The notes under the pieces were generated by a model. That model was not told the DNA's origin, searched no databases, and saw only the letters and a list, made by a program, of their open reading frames with translations. 64,000 nt of DNA from Kaistella soli (GTDB taxonomy: Bacteria; Bacteroidota; Bacteroidia; Flavobacteriales; Weeksellaceae), in contig NZ_JAHOPF010000004.1 in NCBI RefSeq assembly GCF_019038595.1, positions 1 through 64,000 on the forward strand, written 5' to 3'. Shown here one piece after another: positions 7,580 to 15,310 of this stretch; the stretch's first letter is position 1; every line of letters begins with the position of its first letter. The translations under genes and the position numbers were made by a program.

Positions 7580-8371
7580 TTACGGCTCATTATTATCATA
7601 GATGGTGATAATAGGTTGGGATGAAAATCCCTTTTCCTGCCATCTTCTTTCAAATTCTACAGGCGATAACCGGCCAAGGTTATTGTGTGGTCGGCGGTTA
7701 TTATATTGATCAACCGCTCGCTTCGTAAATTTCTTCAACTGTTCAAAGTTCATGGGTTTCCATCGATCCAGATATTCTTCTTTTATGGTCTTGTTTATCC
7801 GCTCTGCATATGCATTATCCTGTGCTGACAAGGCCATGCTTATTTGAGTAGACCCTTCTTTCAGCAACTTGACATATTCTTTATAAATGTATTGCCCTCC
7901 TCTGTCCGAGTGATGGATTTTAGGAAAACAATGGTCTCTTACCGCCATTTTCAAGGCTTCTACATTCGCGGTTGCCCTCATATTATTGGATATTTTGTAT
8001 CCTGTAATCTTTTTCGTGTATACATCAGTGATGAAAACTGCGTAATAAAACCTATCGTTAACGTAAATATACGTAATATCCGACTGCCAGATGGTGTTAG
8101 GTGCATTTACCTCCATACCTTTGATAAGATTGGGATATTCACAAGCGACGGAATGGGTCGTTTTGCGGTAATTCTTCTTGTGCTCCAGCCTGAAGCCCAA
8201 TTCCATAAAAAGTTCTATGAAGCGGTCTCTGCCCATGAATTCCGGCTTTAAGGCATAATACATTTTCTCTACTCCGCATCCTGGGTGCTCATTCCGTAGT
8301 TCGTGGGCTTCCAACATTAGAGCACGTACTTTTTCATCAAAAATATTCTGTCGATACTCATATTGTTGCAC
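7580..8371 (-). CDS. IS3-family transposase OrfB (DDE integrase domain)
   Basis: The 263-residue frame contains an HTH_21-like N-terminus (HPGCGVEKMYYALK) and an rve integrase core: WQSDITYI with the first Asp, the HHSDRGGQY block with the second Asp, and the NAYAERINKTIKEE block with the catalytic Glu. The C-terminal RRPHNNLGRLSPVEFE block is typical. There is no independent start that gives the whole protein. The OrfB phase extends upstream to about 8412 (EFSLNALYRTVGISRQA), so it is probably made by -1 frameshifting from OrfA at the A-rich tract near the OrfA end. Confidence 0.9.
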   Translation of the reverse strand: MQQYEYRQNIFDEKVRALMLEAHELRNEHPGCGVEKMYYALKPEFMGRDRFIELFMELGFRLEHKKNYRKTTHSVACEYPNLIKGMEVNAPNTIWQSDITYIYVNDRFYYAVFITDVYTKKITGYKISNNMRATANVEALKMAVRDHCFPKIHHSDRGGQYIYKEYVKLLKEGSTQISMALSAQDNAYAERINKTIKEEYLDRWKPMNFEQLKKFTKRAVDQYNNRRPHNNLGRLSPVEFERRWQEKGFSSQPIITIYDNNEP

Positions 8372-8409
8372 CGCCTGCCTGCTGATCCCTACTGTCCGAT
8401 ATAGAGCAT

Positions 8410-8820
8410 TCAGGGAGAATTCTTTTTCTTCGGAATGTTGTCTGAACCAGCAGAGCGTTGGTTGCCGTAATTTTTTTTTATGTCAATGTCCAAATCTTCC
8501 TTAGCTATATCAATCATTTTTTCCAGATAATCGATCATAATCTGCTTTTGACCGACGGCTTGCTCAAGCTCTTTAATCTTATGCTCCAGTTCTTTTAGCT
8601 TATGTACACTGCTTTCTTTCATTTCTACAACTCTGATTCCTTTCTCGTTAAAGGTAGAAAATTTATAGATCCATCGGTAAATAGCAGAGTCCGAAACTCC
8701 ATAAAGTTTTTCAAGCTGTAATACACTGAATTTTCCACTCTCAAATAGAGAGACAATCTCCCTCTTAAATTCCTCACTGAAAACCCGATGCTTCTGCAGT
8801 TTCTTAATGTTTGCTTTCAT
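8410..8820 (-). CDS. IS3-family transposase OrfA (helix-turn-helix)
   Basis: 136 residues. Residues about 10-55 form an HTH_Tnp_1 domain (EEFKREIVSLFESGKFSVLQ, YGVSDSAIYRWIYKFS). Residues 70-115 are a leucine-rich coiled coil (HKLKELEHKIKELEQ) used for OrfA/OrfB multimerisation. The frame ends in IPKKKNSP. The AAG AAA AAG codons there form a slippery A-rich tract where a -1 shift would join OrfB in phase. Confidence 0.9.
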   Translation of the reverse strand: MKANIKKLQKHRVFSEEFKREIVSLFESGKFSVLQLEKLYGVSDSAIYRWIYKFSTFNEKGIRVVEMKESSVHKLKELEHKIKELEQAVGQKQIMIDYLEKMIDIAKEDLDIDIKKNYGNQRSAGSDNIPKKKNSP

Positions 8821-8862
8821 ATTTGTTGACTTATTTATGTCAACCTATATCAGGGACGGACA

Positions 8863-9140
8863 CCATCTCCCCTCAGTCATCCCCCACTCCTCCCCCACTC
8901 CTCCCCCACGATAAAGCATGAGATAGCATTAAAATAGAAATCGGCACATCCTGTCGTTTTCGGCAGAATCGGCAGAAAACGTCCTTTTCGACAATAACTG
9001 CCTTTATCGGCAAAAACGGTCGAAACCGGCATGAACACTTGCTTTCTCTGATTTTATTGCCAAATTTTGTCCCGTGATCACAACAGGTTTTAACGGGTGT
9101 ACCTCAACATCTGATTAATTAATTTTTAAAACTTAAAAAA
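8863..9140. other. Intergenic leader with short repeats
   Basis: No gene seen. ACTCCTCCCCC occurs in tandem at about 8888-8908. A cluster of CGGCA/GAAAACG motifs (8941-9025) gives several short direct and inverted repeats. The gene at 9141 follows after an A-rich stretch. Confidence 0.5.
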
Positions 9141-9899
9141 ATGGCAAGACAGAAAGGACTTATCAAACTGAAAGGTACCATGGGAGACATTACCTTCTAC
9201 CGTACCAAAGACGGCTACATGGCCAGAGAAAAAGGAGGAATCACTGCGGAACGCCTGCAGAACGATCCACGCTACCAGAGAACCCGCGAAAACATGGCAG
9301 AGTTCGGAAGAGCCGGGAAAGCAGGAAAAGTACTGCGGGCATCAATCCAGAACTTGCTGAGAAACTCCGCAGACCGCAGAATGGTGAGCAGACTCACCAA
9401 AGAAATGGTGAAAGTCATTCAGATGGATGCGGTGAACCCACGGGGTCAGAGAAATGTCATCGATGGGGAAGCCGAATTGCTGCTCGGATTCGACTTCAAC
9501 ATCCACGGTAAACTGGAACATTCTATTTCAGCCCCATTTACCGCAACAATAGATCGGGTGACCGGTGATGCGGTGGTAGAGGTGGAACCGTTTATTCCTA
9601 CAGAAGAGTTGGGAGCACCCGCCGGAAGCACACATTACAAAATTGTTAGCGCAGCAATGGACATCAATTTTGAAAACGGAACATTTGTTTCGGAAAAGAA
9701 TGCGACACCTGTGCAGCCTATTGACACGGTAATGACCACGGCCCTGCAGCTCAATAACAACCTGCCGGAAAATTCGGTCAATCCGCTGTTCCTGGTTTTC
9801 GGGATCAACTTCTATCAGGAAGTCAACGGCACTTTTTACGAGCTTAAGAACGGCGTGTACAATGCCCTTAAGATTGTTAACGTCTCCGGAACGCCTTAA
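9141..9899 (+). CDS. Conserved flavobacterial protein with MARxKGxIKLKGTMGDI N-terminus
   Basis: 252 residues, no signal peptide. The first 35 residues (KGTMGDITFYRTKDGYMARE) share a pattern with the gene at 10797: MA-x-ITG/GLI-x-GT-x-D-x-FY-x-G-x-R. The next 60 residues are basic and helical (ERLQNDPRYQRTRENMAEFG). The rest (about 100-252) alternates strands and turns, like a beta-sandwich. I recall similar proteins in Chryseobacterium annotated as hypothetical, and it loosely resembles DUF6266-type proteins. It ends one base before the next start, so the four genes 9141-10705 look co-transcribed. It could be a structural or surface protein. Confidence 0.75.
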   Translation: MARQKGLIKLKGTMGDITFYRTKDGYMAREKGGITAERLQNDPRYQRTRENMAEFGRAGKAGKVLRASIQNLLRNSADRRMVSRLTKEMVKVIQMDAVNPRGQRNVIDGEAELLLGFDFNIHGKLEHSISAPFTATIDRVTGDAVVEVEPFIPTEELGAPAGSTHYKIVSAAMDINFENGTFVSEKNATPVQPIDTVMTTALQLNNNLPENSVNPLFLVFGINFYQEVNGTFYELKNGVYNALKIVNVSGTP

Positions 9900-9900
9900 C

Positions 9901-10305
9901 ATGGAACTTCAGCTGATCAGAACCTACAGGCCGAAGGGAACAAACGGGATCCTGCGCTTCAACGGAATCGAGCTCTGTAAAACTGTAGAACTTCCCTGGC
10001 AGGACAATCGGCCGCGGGTCTCCTGCATTCCGGAAGGCAAGTACAGATTGCGGAGGCGTCTGAGCCCCAGGTTCAAAGAACACTTCGAGGTGATGGACGT
10101 GAAAGACAGGAAGTACATTCTCTTCCATGCAGCCAATGATGCCGGGAAGGAACTCAGAGGATGTATAGCGCCGGTGCTGCAGCATACCGGTGAAGGAAAA
10201 GGCAGCTCCTCGCGGGCAGCTTTGGAAAAGATGAAAGACCGCCTCTATCCGCTGATGGATAATGGCCACGTAATAACATTAACCATCAAAAACGCTGAGT
10301 CATGA
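9901..10305 (+). CDS. DUF5675-family protein
   Basis: 134 residues from ATG 9901, one base after the previous stop; a longer frame starting at 9862 would overlap that gene. It shows the DUF5675 pattern: GIELCKTVELPW, then VSCIPEGKYRL, LSPRF, YILFHAAND and LRGCIAP. The conserved His (FHAAND) and Cys (GCI) recall the His...GC spacing of YkuD-type cell-wall enzymes, which is my inference; the family has no proven activity. DUF5675 genes are often found in phage-like or lysis neighbourhoods. Here the next two genes encode tiny membrane proteins, which fits such a role. Confidence 0.8.
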   Translation: MELQLIRTYRPKGTNGILRFNGIELCKTVELPWQDNRPRVSCIPEGKYRLRRRLSPRFKEHFEVMDVKDRKYILFHAANDAGKELRGCIAPVLQHTGEGKGSSSRAALEKMKDRLYPLMDNGHVITLTIKNAES

Positions 10306-10520
10306 AAAACATCATTCAGAGAGTGCAGGAACCTACGCCGCGGTTCTTCCGCAAGATCAGAAATGCGGGCCTGCTGCTCACCGCCATAAGCGGAGCGGTA
10401 CTCACAGCACCGGTTACCCTGCCGGCGGTGCTCATCACGGCAGCAGGCTATCTGGCCATTGCGGGCGCCATTGCAAGTGCCATCAGCCAGACTGCGGTAA
10501 ACAGCGAAGGACAGCCATGA
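10302..10520 (+). CDS. Small two-helix membrane protein (holin-like)
   Basis: 72 residues. A basic N-terminus (RVQEPTPRFFRKIRN) precedes two closely spaced hydrophobic segments (about 23-41 and 43-62) and a short polar tail. Size, two spans and position after a DUF5675 gene are what small holins show, but there is no sequence signature. The start overlaps the previous stop by 4 bases (ATGA), so it is translationally coupled. Confidence 0.7.
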   Translation: MKNIIQRVQEPTPRFFRKIRNAGLLLTAISGAVLTAPVTLPAVLITAAGYLAIAGAIASAISQTAVNSEGQP

Positions 10521-10705
10521 TGTACTTCGACAGTTCCCAGCGCATCGGGGCTTTCAGTGGCATGGCACTGATTGTCATGATGCAGATTGAAAGCGGGGAA
10601 GTCCTCAAAACCATCGTTTTGGCAGGCCTCGGAGGAATCTCGAGTTACCTCTTCACCCTCGCCGTCAAATTTCTCCTGATCCGTTTCAGAAAGAAATTCA
10701 AATAA
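10517..10705 (+). CDS. Small membrane protein (holin-like)
   Basis: 62 residues with two hydrophobic stretches (about 12-25 and 31-53) and a strongly basic C-terminal tail (RFRKKFK), which would stay in the cytoplasm. The ATGATG start overlaps the previous stop by 4 bases. Together with 9901 and 10302 it forms a compact three-gene unit ending at the terminator at 10720. A role in membrane permeabilisation is an inference from layout. Confidence 0.7.
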   Translation: MMYFDSSQRIGAFSGMALIVMMQIESGEVLKTIVLAGLGGISSYLFTLAVKFLLIRFRKKFK

Positions 10706-10719
10706 CACCAAACGGAACC

Positions 10720-10744
10720 AGCCTCCCTCCGGGGAGGCTTTTAT
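10720..10744 (+). terminator. Rho-independent terminator
   Basis: AGCCTCCC and GGGGAGGCT form a GC-rich hairpin followed by TTTATT, 15 bases after the stop of the second membrane protein. Confidence 0.85.
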
Positions 10745-10755
10745 TAAAAAAAATA

Positions 10756-10789
10756 CCTAAACCTTAACCTAAACCTCAACCTTAACCTA
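10756..10789. repeat. AACCTN hexamer array 1
   Basis: About six units of CCTAAA/CCTTAA/CCTCAA directly upstream of the ATG at 10797. The same hexamer type recurs at 20482-20568, 21689-21729 and 33397-33435. Confidence 0.8.
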
Positions 10790-10796
10790 AAAAAAA

Positions 10797-11366
10797 ATGG
10801 CAAAAATCACAGGTATTACCAACTTTACAGGAACAATAGACGGACTCGTTTTCTACATGGTCAACGGCCAACAATTCTTCCGCGCTGAAAAAGCAAAAAC
10901 AAACCAGACGAAATCAAAAGAACTCCCCAAAATACTCCTTCCGGGTATTGAGGCCTTACAGGTAAGAAATGCACTCCATTCTATGAACCATCTTGTAAAC
11001 GCCATGGAAAAAGAATTCCAGCCTTTAAAAACACCAAAACCAACAGGAGCCGACCTTCATACCGACAATTCTAAAAGCCCTGTCTTAGAAAATGCAGTAA
11101 GAGATAACACGGAAATAAAATTCACGGTCAGGGGAACGAAAACCGATCTGTACCTCATCATCTTACAGATCAATTTCGAAACAGGAGACTTCCGGCGAAA
11201 AAAAATCGCCATAGCCGAAGCGCACTGTATCAGAAAAAACACCTATACCGTCGAAACAGAATATCAAGTCAGAAAAGGATACACCGATTTACTGTTCCTG
11301 TACGGTCATCATTTCCTGAAGGCAGTTCCTATCAAACAAAAAAAAGGACAGGAATTCCTGAGCTGA
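10797..11366 (+). CDS. Conserved hypothetical protein, N-terminally related to 9141-9899
   Basis: 189 residues, no signal peptide. The N-terminus (ITNFTGTIDGLVFYMVNGQQ, then FFRAEK) follows the same pattern as the start of the protein at 9141. The middle is helical with the block LLPGIEALQVRNALHSMNHL, and the last 80 residues are strand-rich. No function recognised. It lies downstream of a terminator and an AACCTN array, so it may be transcribed separately, and it ends at a strong terminator before the polysaccharide locus. Confidence 0.7.
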   Translation: MAKITGITNFTGTIDGLVFYMVNGQQFFRAEKAKTNQTKSKELPKILLPGIEALQVRNALHSMNHLVNAMEKEFQPLKTPKPTGADLHTDNSKSPVLENAVRDNTEIKFTVRGTKTDLYLIILQINFETGDFRRKKIAIAEAHCIRKNTYTVETEYQVRKGYTDLLFLYGHHFLKAVPIKQKKGQEFLS

Positions 11367-11399
11367 GATTCTAAATTTTGGAGAAAAGAAGTGCTATGC

Positions 11400-11432
11400 A
11401 ATAAAGTGGAACGGTTTCCACTTTATTTTTTT
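11400..11432. terminator. Hairpin terminator between converging genes
   Basis: AATAAAGTGGAAC pairs with GTTTCCACTTTATT, followed by T7. The A/T flanks on both sides allow it to serve the plus-strand gene at 10797 and, in the other direction, the minus-strand glycosyltransferase ending at 11464. Confidence 0.85.
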
Positions 11433-11463
11433 GGCGGAAGGGCTTAGCCCGCTAAGCCTTGTC

Positions 11464-12687
11464 TCAAACCACGTTATTTACTGCGGCAGGCTCCGGCTCC
11501 GGTGACAGCGCCGCCACATTCGCGTGGTACTCTTCCAGCAGTGCTTTCCAGACCAAAGCCTGCCGGTAGCGGCTTTCAATTAAGGGCCGGGCTGCCTGTT
11601 GCATCTGTGAGAACTGCTCCGTATCTCTTAGCAGCTGAAGCATCGTTTTCTCCAATTCAGGAATGTTCTTTGCCGGAACGCAGAGCCCGTTGTGGCCGTG
11701 ACTGATAATTTCGTTGCATCCGCTGATGTCGGTGACGATGGCAGGAAGTTCCATGGCTCCGGCCTGAAGTACGACATTCGGGAAACCTTCCCGGTAACTT
11801 GGAAAGGCCAACGCATCGCTTATTGCGAAGTAAGGCCTGACGTCTGGCTGAAATCCTGCGAGAATAATATTGGTATTGACTTTCATTTCTGAAAGCGTAG
11901 ACTTTAAAAGTTTGTCCTGTTTCGGTTCGAGCGGACCTACGAGCAGGAGTTTAATACCCGCCTTGCCCTCCGGAAAAACACCTTCTCCCTTTCCTTTCGT
12001 ACCCGCCAAAACATTTCTAAACGCGGCCACCAGTTCATTGATGCCTTTATCTTTCACGAGTCTTCCGACAAAGATAAATACAAAATCATCCTCCGAAATC
12101 CCAAGTTCGTCCCGCAAACTTTTTTTTGTGTTATCACTGATGGCTCCTCTGCTGAAATATTCGGTGTCAATTCCGTTCACATTGCCGTCTGCCATGACTT
12201 TAAGTTTTTTTTGGGTGATCGCGTAACGGATCAGATCTTCCTTTACGCCGTTCCCTTCAGGGTAGACGTGGGTGGCATAACGGCAGAGCACGCGGTCCAT
12301 ACGGATGAGGACGATTCTGAGAAGGCCGGTCCGGTAAGGAAAGATGAGTCCGGTGAAGGTGTGCATCCGGATAGGCACTCCGGCCCACTTCCCTGCAATC
12401 ATGGAAAGAAGTCCGGCTTTGGGAGTAATCGAATGGATGATCAGGGGTTTCTCTTTCCGGAAATAGAAATAGAGCTTAAAGAGCGAAACGATATCTTCAA
12501 TAATTGAAATCTTCCTCTTGATGCGGAGCGAGTGGGTCTTCACCCCTTCGCGGTCTGCTACAGATTCGAGATCAGTGCCGGATCCCGACACTGCAGTGAC
12601 CTCAAAATACCTGTTCAGAAAGCGGAGCTGGCCGTTCAGCAGAATATTGAGGGAGATGGGCACCGTGGCGATGCGGAAGAGTTTCAT
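11464..12687 (-). CDS. GT4 glycosyltransferase, CapM/PglA-like
   Basis: 407 residues with a two-domain GT-B fold. The N-domain has the block HSITPKAGLLSMIAGKWAGV (about 85-104) followed by IRMHTFTG, typical of CapM/PglA-type HexNAc transferases. The C-domain has FVGRLVKDKG (206-215) and the E-x7-E-type motif EGFPNVVLQAGAME (300-313) that binds the nucleotide sugar. It is cytoplasmic and adds a sugar to a lipid-linked repeat unit. It is the last gene of the minus-strand polysaccharide region, separated from the next by a 495-bp repeat-bearing gap, so it may have its own promoter. Confidence 0.88.
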   Translation of the reverse strand: MKLFRIATVPISLNILLNGQLRFLNRYFEVTAVSGSGTDLESVADREGVKTHSLRIKRKISIIEDIVSLFKLYFYFRKEKPLIIHSITPKAGLLSMIAGKWAGVPIRMHTFTGLIFPYRTGLLRIVLIRMDRVLCRYATHVYPEGNGVKEDLIRYAITQKKLKVMADGNVNGIDTEYFSRGAISDNTKKSLRDELGISEDDFVFIFVGRLVKDKGINELVAAFRNVLAGTKGKGEGVFPEGKAGIKLLLVGPLEPKQDKLLKSTLSEMKVNTNIILAGFQPDVRPYFAISDALAFPSYREGFPNVVLQAGAMELPAIVTDISGCNEIISHGHNGLCVPAKNIPELEKTMLQLLRDTEQFSQMQQAARPLIESRYRQALVWKALLEEYHANVAALSPEPEPAAVNNVV

Positions 12688-13182
12688 AAGCTAAGGATCA
12701 TGTCGGGTAAGAACTGGCAGTTCAGGATGCATAAAAGCACGCTGTTCAGGCACGGTACCGCACCCTTACTCAAAATATTTTTCGCATTCATCTGAACAAA
12801 TCATCATTTATTTGACGGCAAATTTATCATTTTTTTACGGATTTCCGCAAAGGATTTTTATTATATGAAAAAATTATACATTCGGAGGCCATTAACCGGT
12901 GTTCTGAAACCGAAGATTCGGCGGAGTCAATGACAAATAGCTGCTTTGTACCAATTGACAAAGGTTGCCGACGTAAGGAGGGATCTCTCCGTTGAAGATT
13001 CTTCTGAACTATGTTCGTCATCTTCAGTAAAACATTCGTTTTCACTTCGATGATGCTAACGCTGCGTTCTGAATGACAGTTGTCCTTTTTTTGACAATCG
13101 CTGTCATCCCGACGTAAGGAGGGATCTCTAAAAGTATGCTCCCCCTGCATAAAAAAAGCTTTTTATAAAGCCTCCATGTTCT
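12688..13182. other. Intergenic region with flavobacterial repeats
   Basis: No convincing gene. CGACGTAAGGAGGGATCTCT is present twice (12969-12988 and 13110-13129). The CATCATCG/CGATGATG and TGTCATT segments between them give further inverted repeats. The frame at 12827-13150 reads RDPSLRR twice and is a translation of these repeats. Confidence 0.6.
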
Positions 13183-14079
13183 CTACAACTCATTAGAAAC
13201 CGGTTTTTTCCTGTTTTTAAATTCGGTGAGAAGGTACAGGGCCAGGCCGGGCAGAACCGCTGCAACGGTCATGAGTTTTTTTGGAGATTCCGCAATAAAC
13301 CCGGGGTTTTTCGCCCTGATGCTGCTTGCCACATAATGCACCGCATCCATCCATCTTCTCTTTGGGGATTTTGAGAGCAGCATTCCCTGTTTTCTGATGA
13401 AGGCAAACCCTTTAGGATTTTTATAATACTGACGGAACATATTGTTCGACGATCCACCCTCCTGATAGTCGACGAGGACTAGAATTTCGTTTAAGGTGAC
13501 GAGTTCAAAATCCTGGTCAGCCAGCAGATATTTGTAACCGAGACCCACATATTTCTCCCCTTTAAAAAGCGGATACGGTGGGTACCTGCGCATCACTTCG
13601 GTTCGGTACACGAGTTTTTTGTCTCCCTTTCCTCCCTGCAGATAAAAATTCTCGAGTGTTGTAGCAGTTACTGTAAATGGGGTGCCGATCAGATTGTCCT
13701 GAAGATCAGCATCGAGTCCTGCAATGCCGGCATACCGTTCTTTGTCTTTTACCGTCTTCCATTTCTCAATAATCAGCTCCACGGCGTTCAGAGGCATAAA
13801 ATCGTCAGAATCGATACAGGTATTGAGTTCCGTACTGATGTTTTCATACGCGGTATTGTGAGCGCCATGCATGCCTTGGTTGTTCTGGTGGATATATTCA
13901 ATCTGCACTGCATCCTCCTGCTGAAAAGCAGCGACGACTTCGGCGGTATCATCCACCGATCCGTCATCCACCACCAGCCAGACAAAATCGTGACAGGTCT
14001 GGTTTTTCAGGCTTTCATAGAGCCGTGGCAGCAGGTGGGCACGGTTATAAGCGGGGGTAAAAACAGTCAGGGTTTTCAA
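13183..14079 (-). CDS. GT2 glycosyltransferase
   Basis: 298 residues, GT-A fold. VFTPAYNRAHLL at the N-terminus and VVDDGSVDDT (about 36-45) bind the nucleotide; DSDDFM (about 91-96) is the DXD-type metal motif. The C-terminal part ends in one hydrophobic segment (LPGLALYLLTEF). The only possible start is TTG at 14079, because an in-frame TAA lies two codons upstream. It is related to the GT2 at 26515 (same TPxYNRAxLL and YESLKNQ/FESLKKQ pattern). Confidence 0.88.
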   Translation of the reverse strand: MKTLTVFTPAYNRAHLLPRLYESLKNQTCHDFVWLVVDDGSVDDTAEVVAAFQQEDAVQIEYIHQNNQGMHGAHNTAYENISTELNTCIDSDDFMPLNAVELIIEKWKTVKDKERYAGIAGLDADLQDNLIGTPFTVTATTLENFYLQGGKGDKKLVYRTEVMRRYPPYPLFKGEKYVGLGYKYLLADQDFELVTLNEILVLVDYQEGGSSNNMFRQYYKNPKGFAFIRKQGMLLSKSPKRRWMDAVHYVASSIRAKNPGFIAESPKKLMTVAAVLPGLALYLLTEFKNRKKPVSNEL

Positions 14080-14122
14080 AAATTAATTTTGTAGGCTATA
14101 AATAAGTAATGCGCAAAAATAA

Positions 14123-15268
14123 TCATTTATTTAAAGTATCAAATGTGTTTGTTCCACTGGATTTTATTCTGGTAAATTTCAATTTCAACTTCAAGAAAGG
14201 TTTTTCAAGAAAATGATAGCTGAGGTGAGCCAAAAAAACTGTCGAAGAAATGACTAATAGATATATAATAGCAACTAACGCTACTTGGTTAGTTATAGTA
14301 TGCCAGGGAATCTGTGTAATAATTAAATTTAAAACCAAAACATGGATGACATAGATTCCATAAGATAATTTACCCAGATAATCCATCATCCGATTATCAA
14401 AATTAATTATACGGTGTTTGATATTGATTTGACCTACAATAATTACAAGAGTCATTGCTTCAACAATAAAGATCTCAATAATGCTGTTTATAAACCAAAA
14501 CCTATTTATAACCATCGAAAAAAGAATCATCAGTGCGGCGGTCTGCATATATGGGTTATCCACTATTCTCATAAAATATTTTTCCCTGTTGAAGTAAAAT
14601 ATAGCTCCCAAAGCTCCGAATAACATACAGTCAAATCGATTTACTACAGAAAACAGGGCCGGAATACTAAAAGGCATTATATACCACAGTATTATTCGTA
14701 ATACGGAAAGAAGCACGATGATGGAAGCTGCTGTAATCGCTATCTTTTTCTCACTGAGTTTGAAAAACCAGGGCCAGAACAGATAGAATTGTTCCTCTAC
14801 GCCAATAGACCAAAAATGATCGAGGAATAATAGCGCACGTTGTAAAATAAATGGAATGTTGGCCAGAAAAAAAACATAAAATGGTACCATAGCATTAACT
14901 GGATTTGCATGATATAGAAAACCTGAAATCAAAAGGCAGATTAGTAGATAGACATAATACAATGGCCATATCCGCAACATCCTGCGCATATAGAATTCTT
15001 TAATTTTTACATGTTGATACTTCTTTTTTTCCATCAAAAGCAAGTACGTAATCAGGAAACCGCTTAACACAAAAAACATCGTTACTCCATGCTCTCCCAG
15101 TACCCACCCCCTGGGCTTACCATTTTCAAAGCCGAACAAGGCATATTTAAGATTTAATTTGCTTAGTGCTATTGAAATATGAGAAATCATAACTCCACAT
15201 GCTGCCAAGGTTCTGAGGCCGTTTAGCCCCGGTAGAAAAATTACATTTTTATTAGCTTCAGGAGTCAT
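14123..15268 (-). CDS. Membrane acyltransferase (OafA/YrhL, acyltransferase 3 family)
   Basis: 381 residues with about ten membrane spans. Family motifs are GLNGLRTLAACGVMISHI near the N-terminus with the catalytic-type His, GVTMFFVLSGFLIT (about 60-73), RRMLRIWPLYY (about 93-103) and FWSIGVEEQFYLFWPW (about 150-165). It would transfer an acyl group, most often acetyl, to a sugar of the polysaccharide at the inner membrane. It is one of two such enzymes in the locus (other: 31080-32096). Flanked by glycosyltransferases on the same strand. Confidence 0.9.
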   Translation of the reverse strand: MTPEANKNVIFLPGLNGLRTLAACGVMISHISIALSKLNLKYALFGFENGKPRGWVLGEHGVTMFFVLSGFLITYLLLMEKKKYQHVKIKEFYMRRMLRIWPLYYVYLLICLLISGFLYHANPVNAMVPFYVFFLANIPFILQRALLFLDHFWSIGVEEQFYLFWPWFFKLSEKKIAITAASIIVLLSVLRIILWYIMPFSIPALFSVVNRFDCMLFGALGAIFYFNREKYFMRIVDNPYMQTAALMILFSMVINRFWFINSIIEIFIVEAMTLVIIVGQINIKHRIINFDNRMMDYLGKLSYGIYVIHVLVLNLIITQIPWHTITNQVALVAIIYLLVISSTVFLAHLSYHFLEKPFLKLKLKFTRIKSSGTNTFDTLNK

Positions 15269-15310
15269 TATAATAAATTGTATTGTTATTCAAATTTTCC
15301 AACAATAATT

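Larger units (their letters stand above)
7426..8862 (-). mobile_element. IS3-family insertion sequence
   Basis: Two overlapping-phase genes, OrfA and OrfB, on the minus strand. The ends are imperfect inverted repeats: the plus-strand start TGCCAATCCCTGAATAG (7426) matches the minus-strand start TGTCCGTCCCTGATATAG (from 8862). Both begin with TG as IS3 elements do. I could not identify a clear 3-4 bp target duplication. Length about 1.44 kb, usual for the family. The element looks intact. Confidence 0.85.

Noticed and set aside
9141-11366. Complete prophage
   Set aside because: Only the DUF5675 gene and small membrane proteins fit; no capsid, tail, terminase or integrase genes are visible.
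12827-13150. 107-residue ORF in the gap before the GT2 gene
   Set aside because: It reads RDPSLRR twice from a nucleotide repeat common in flavobacterial gaps.
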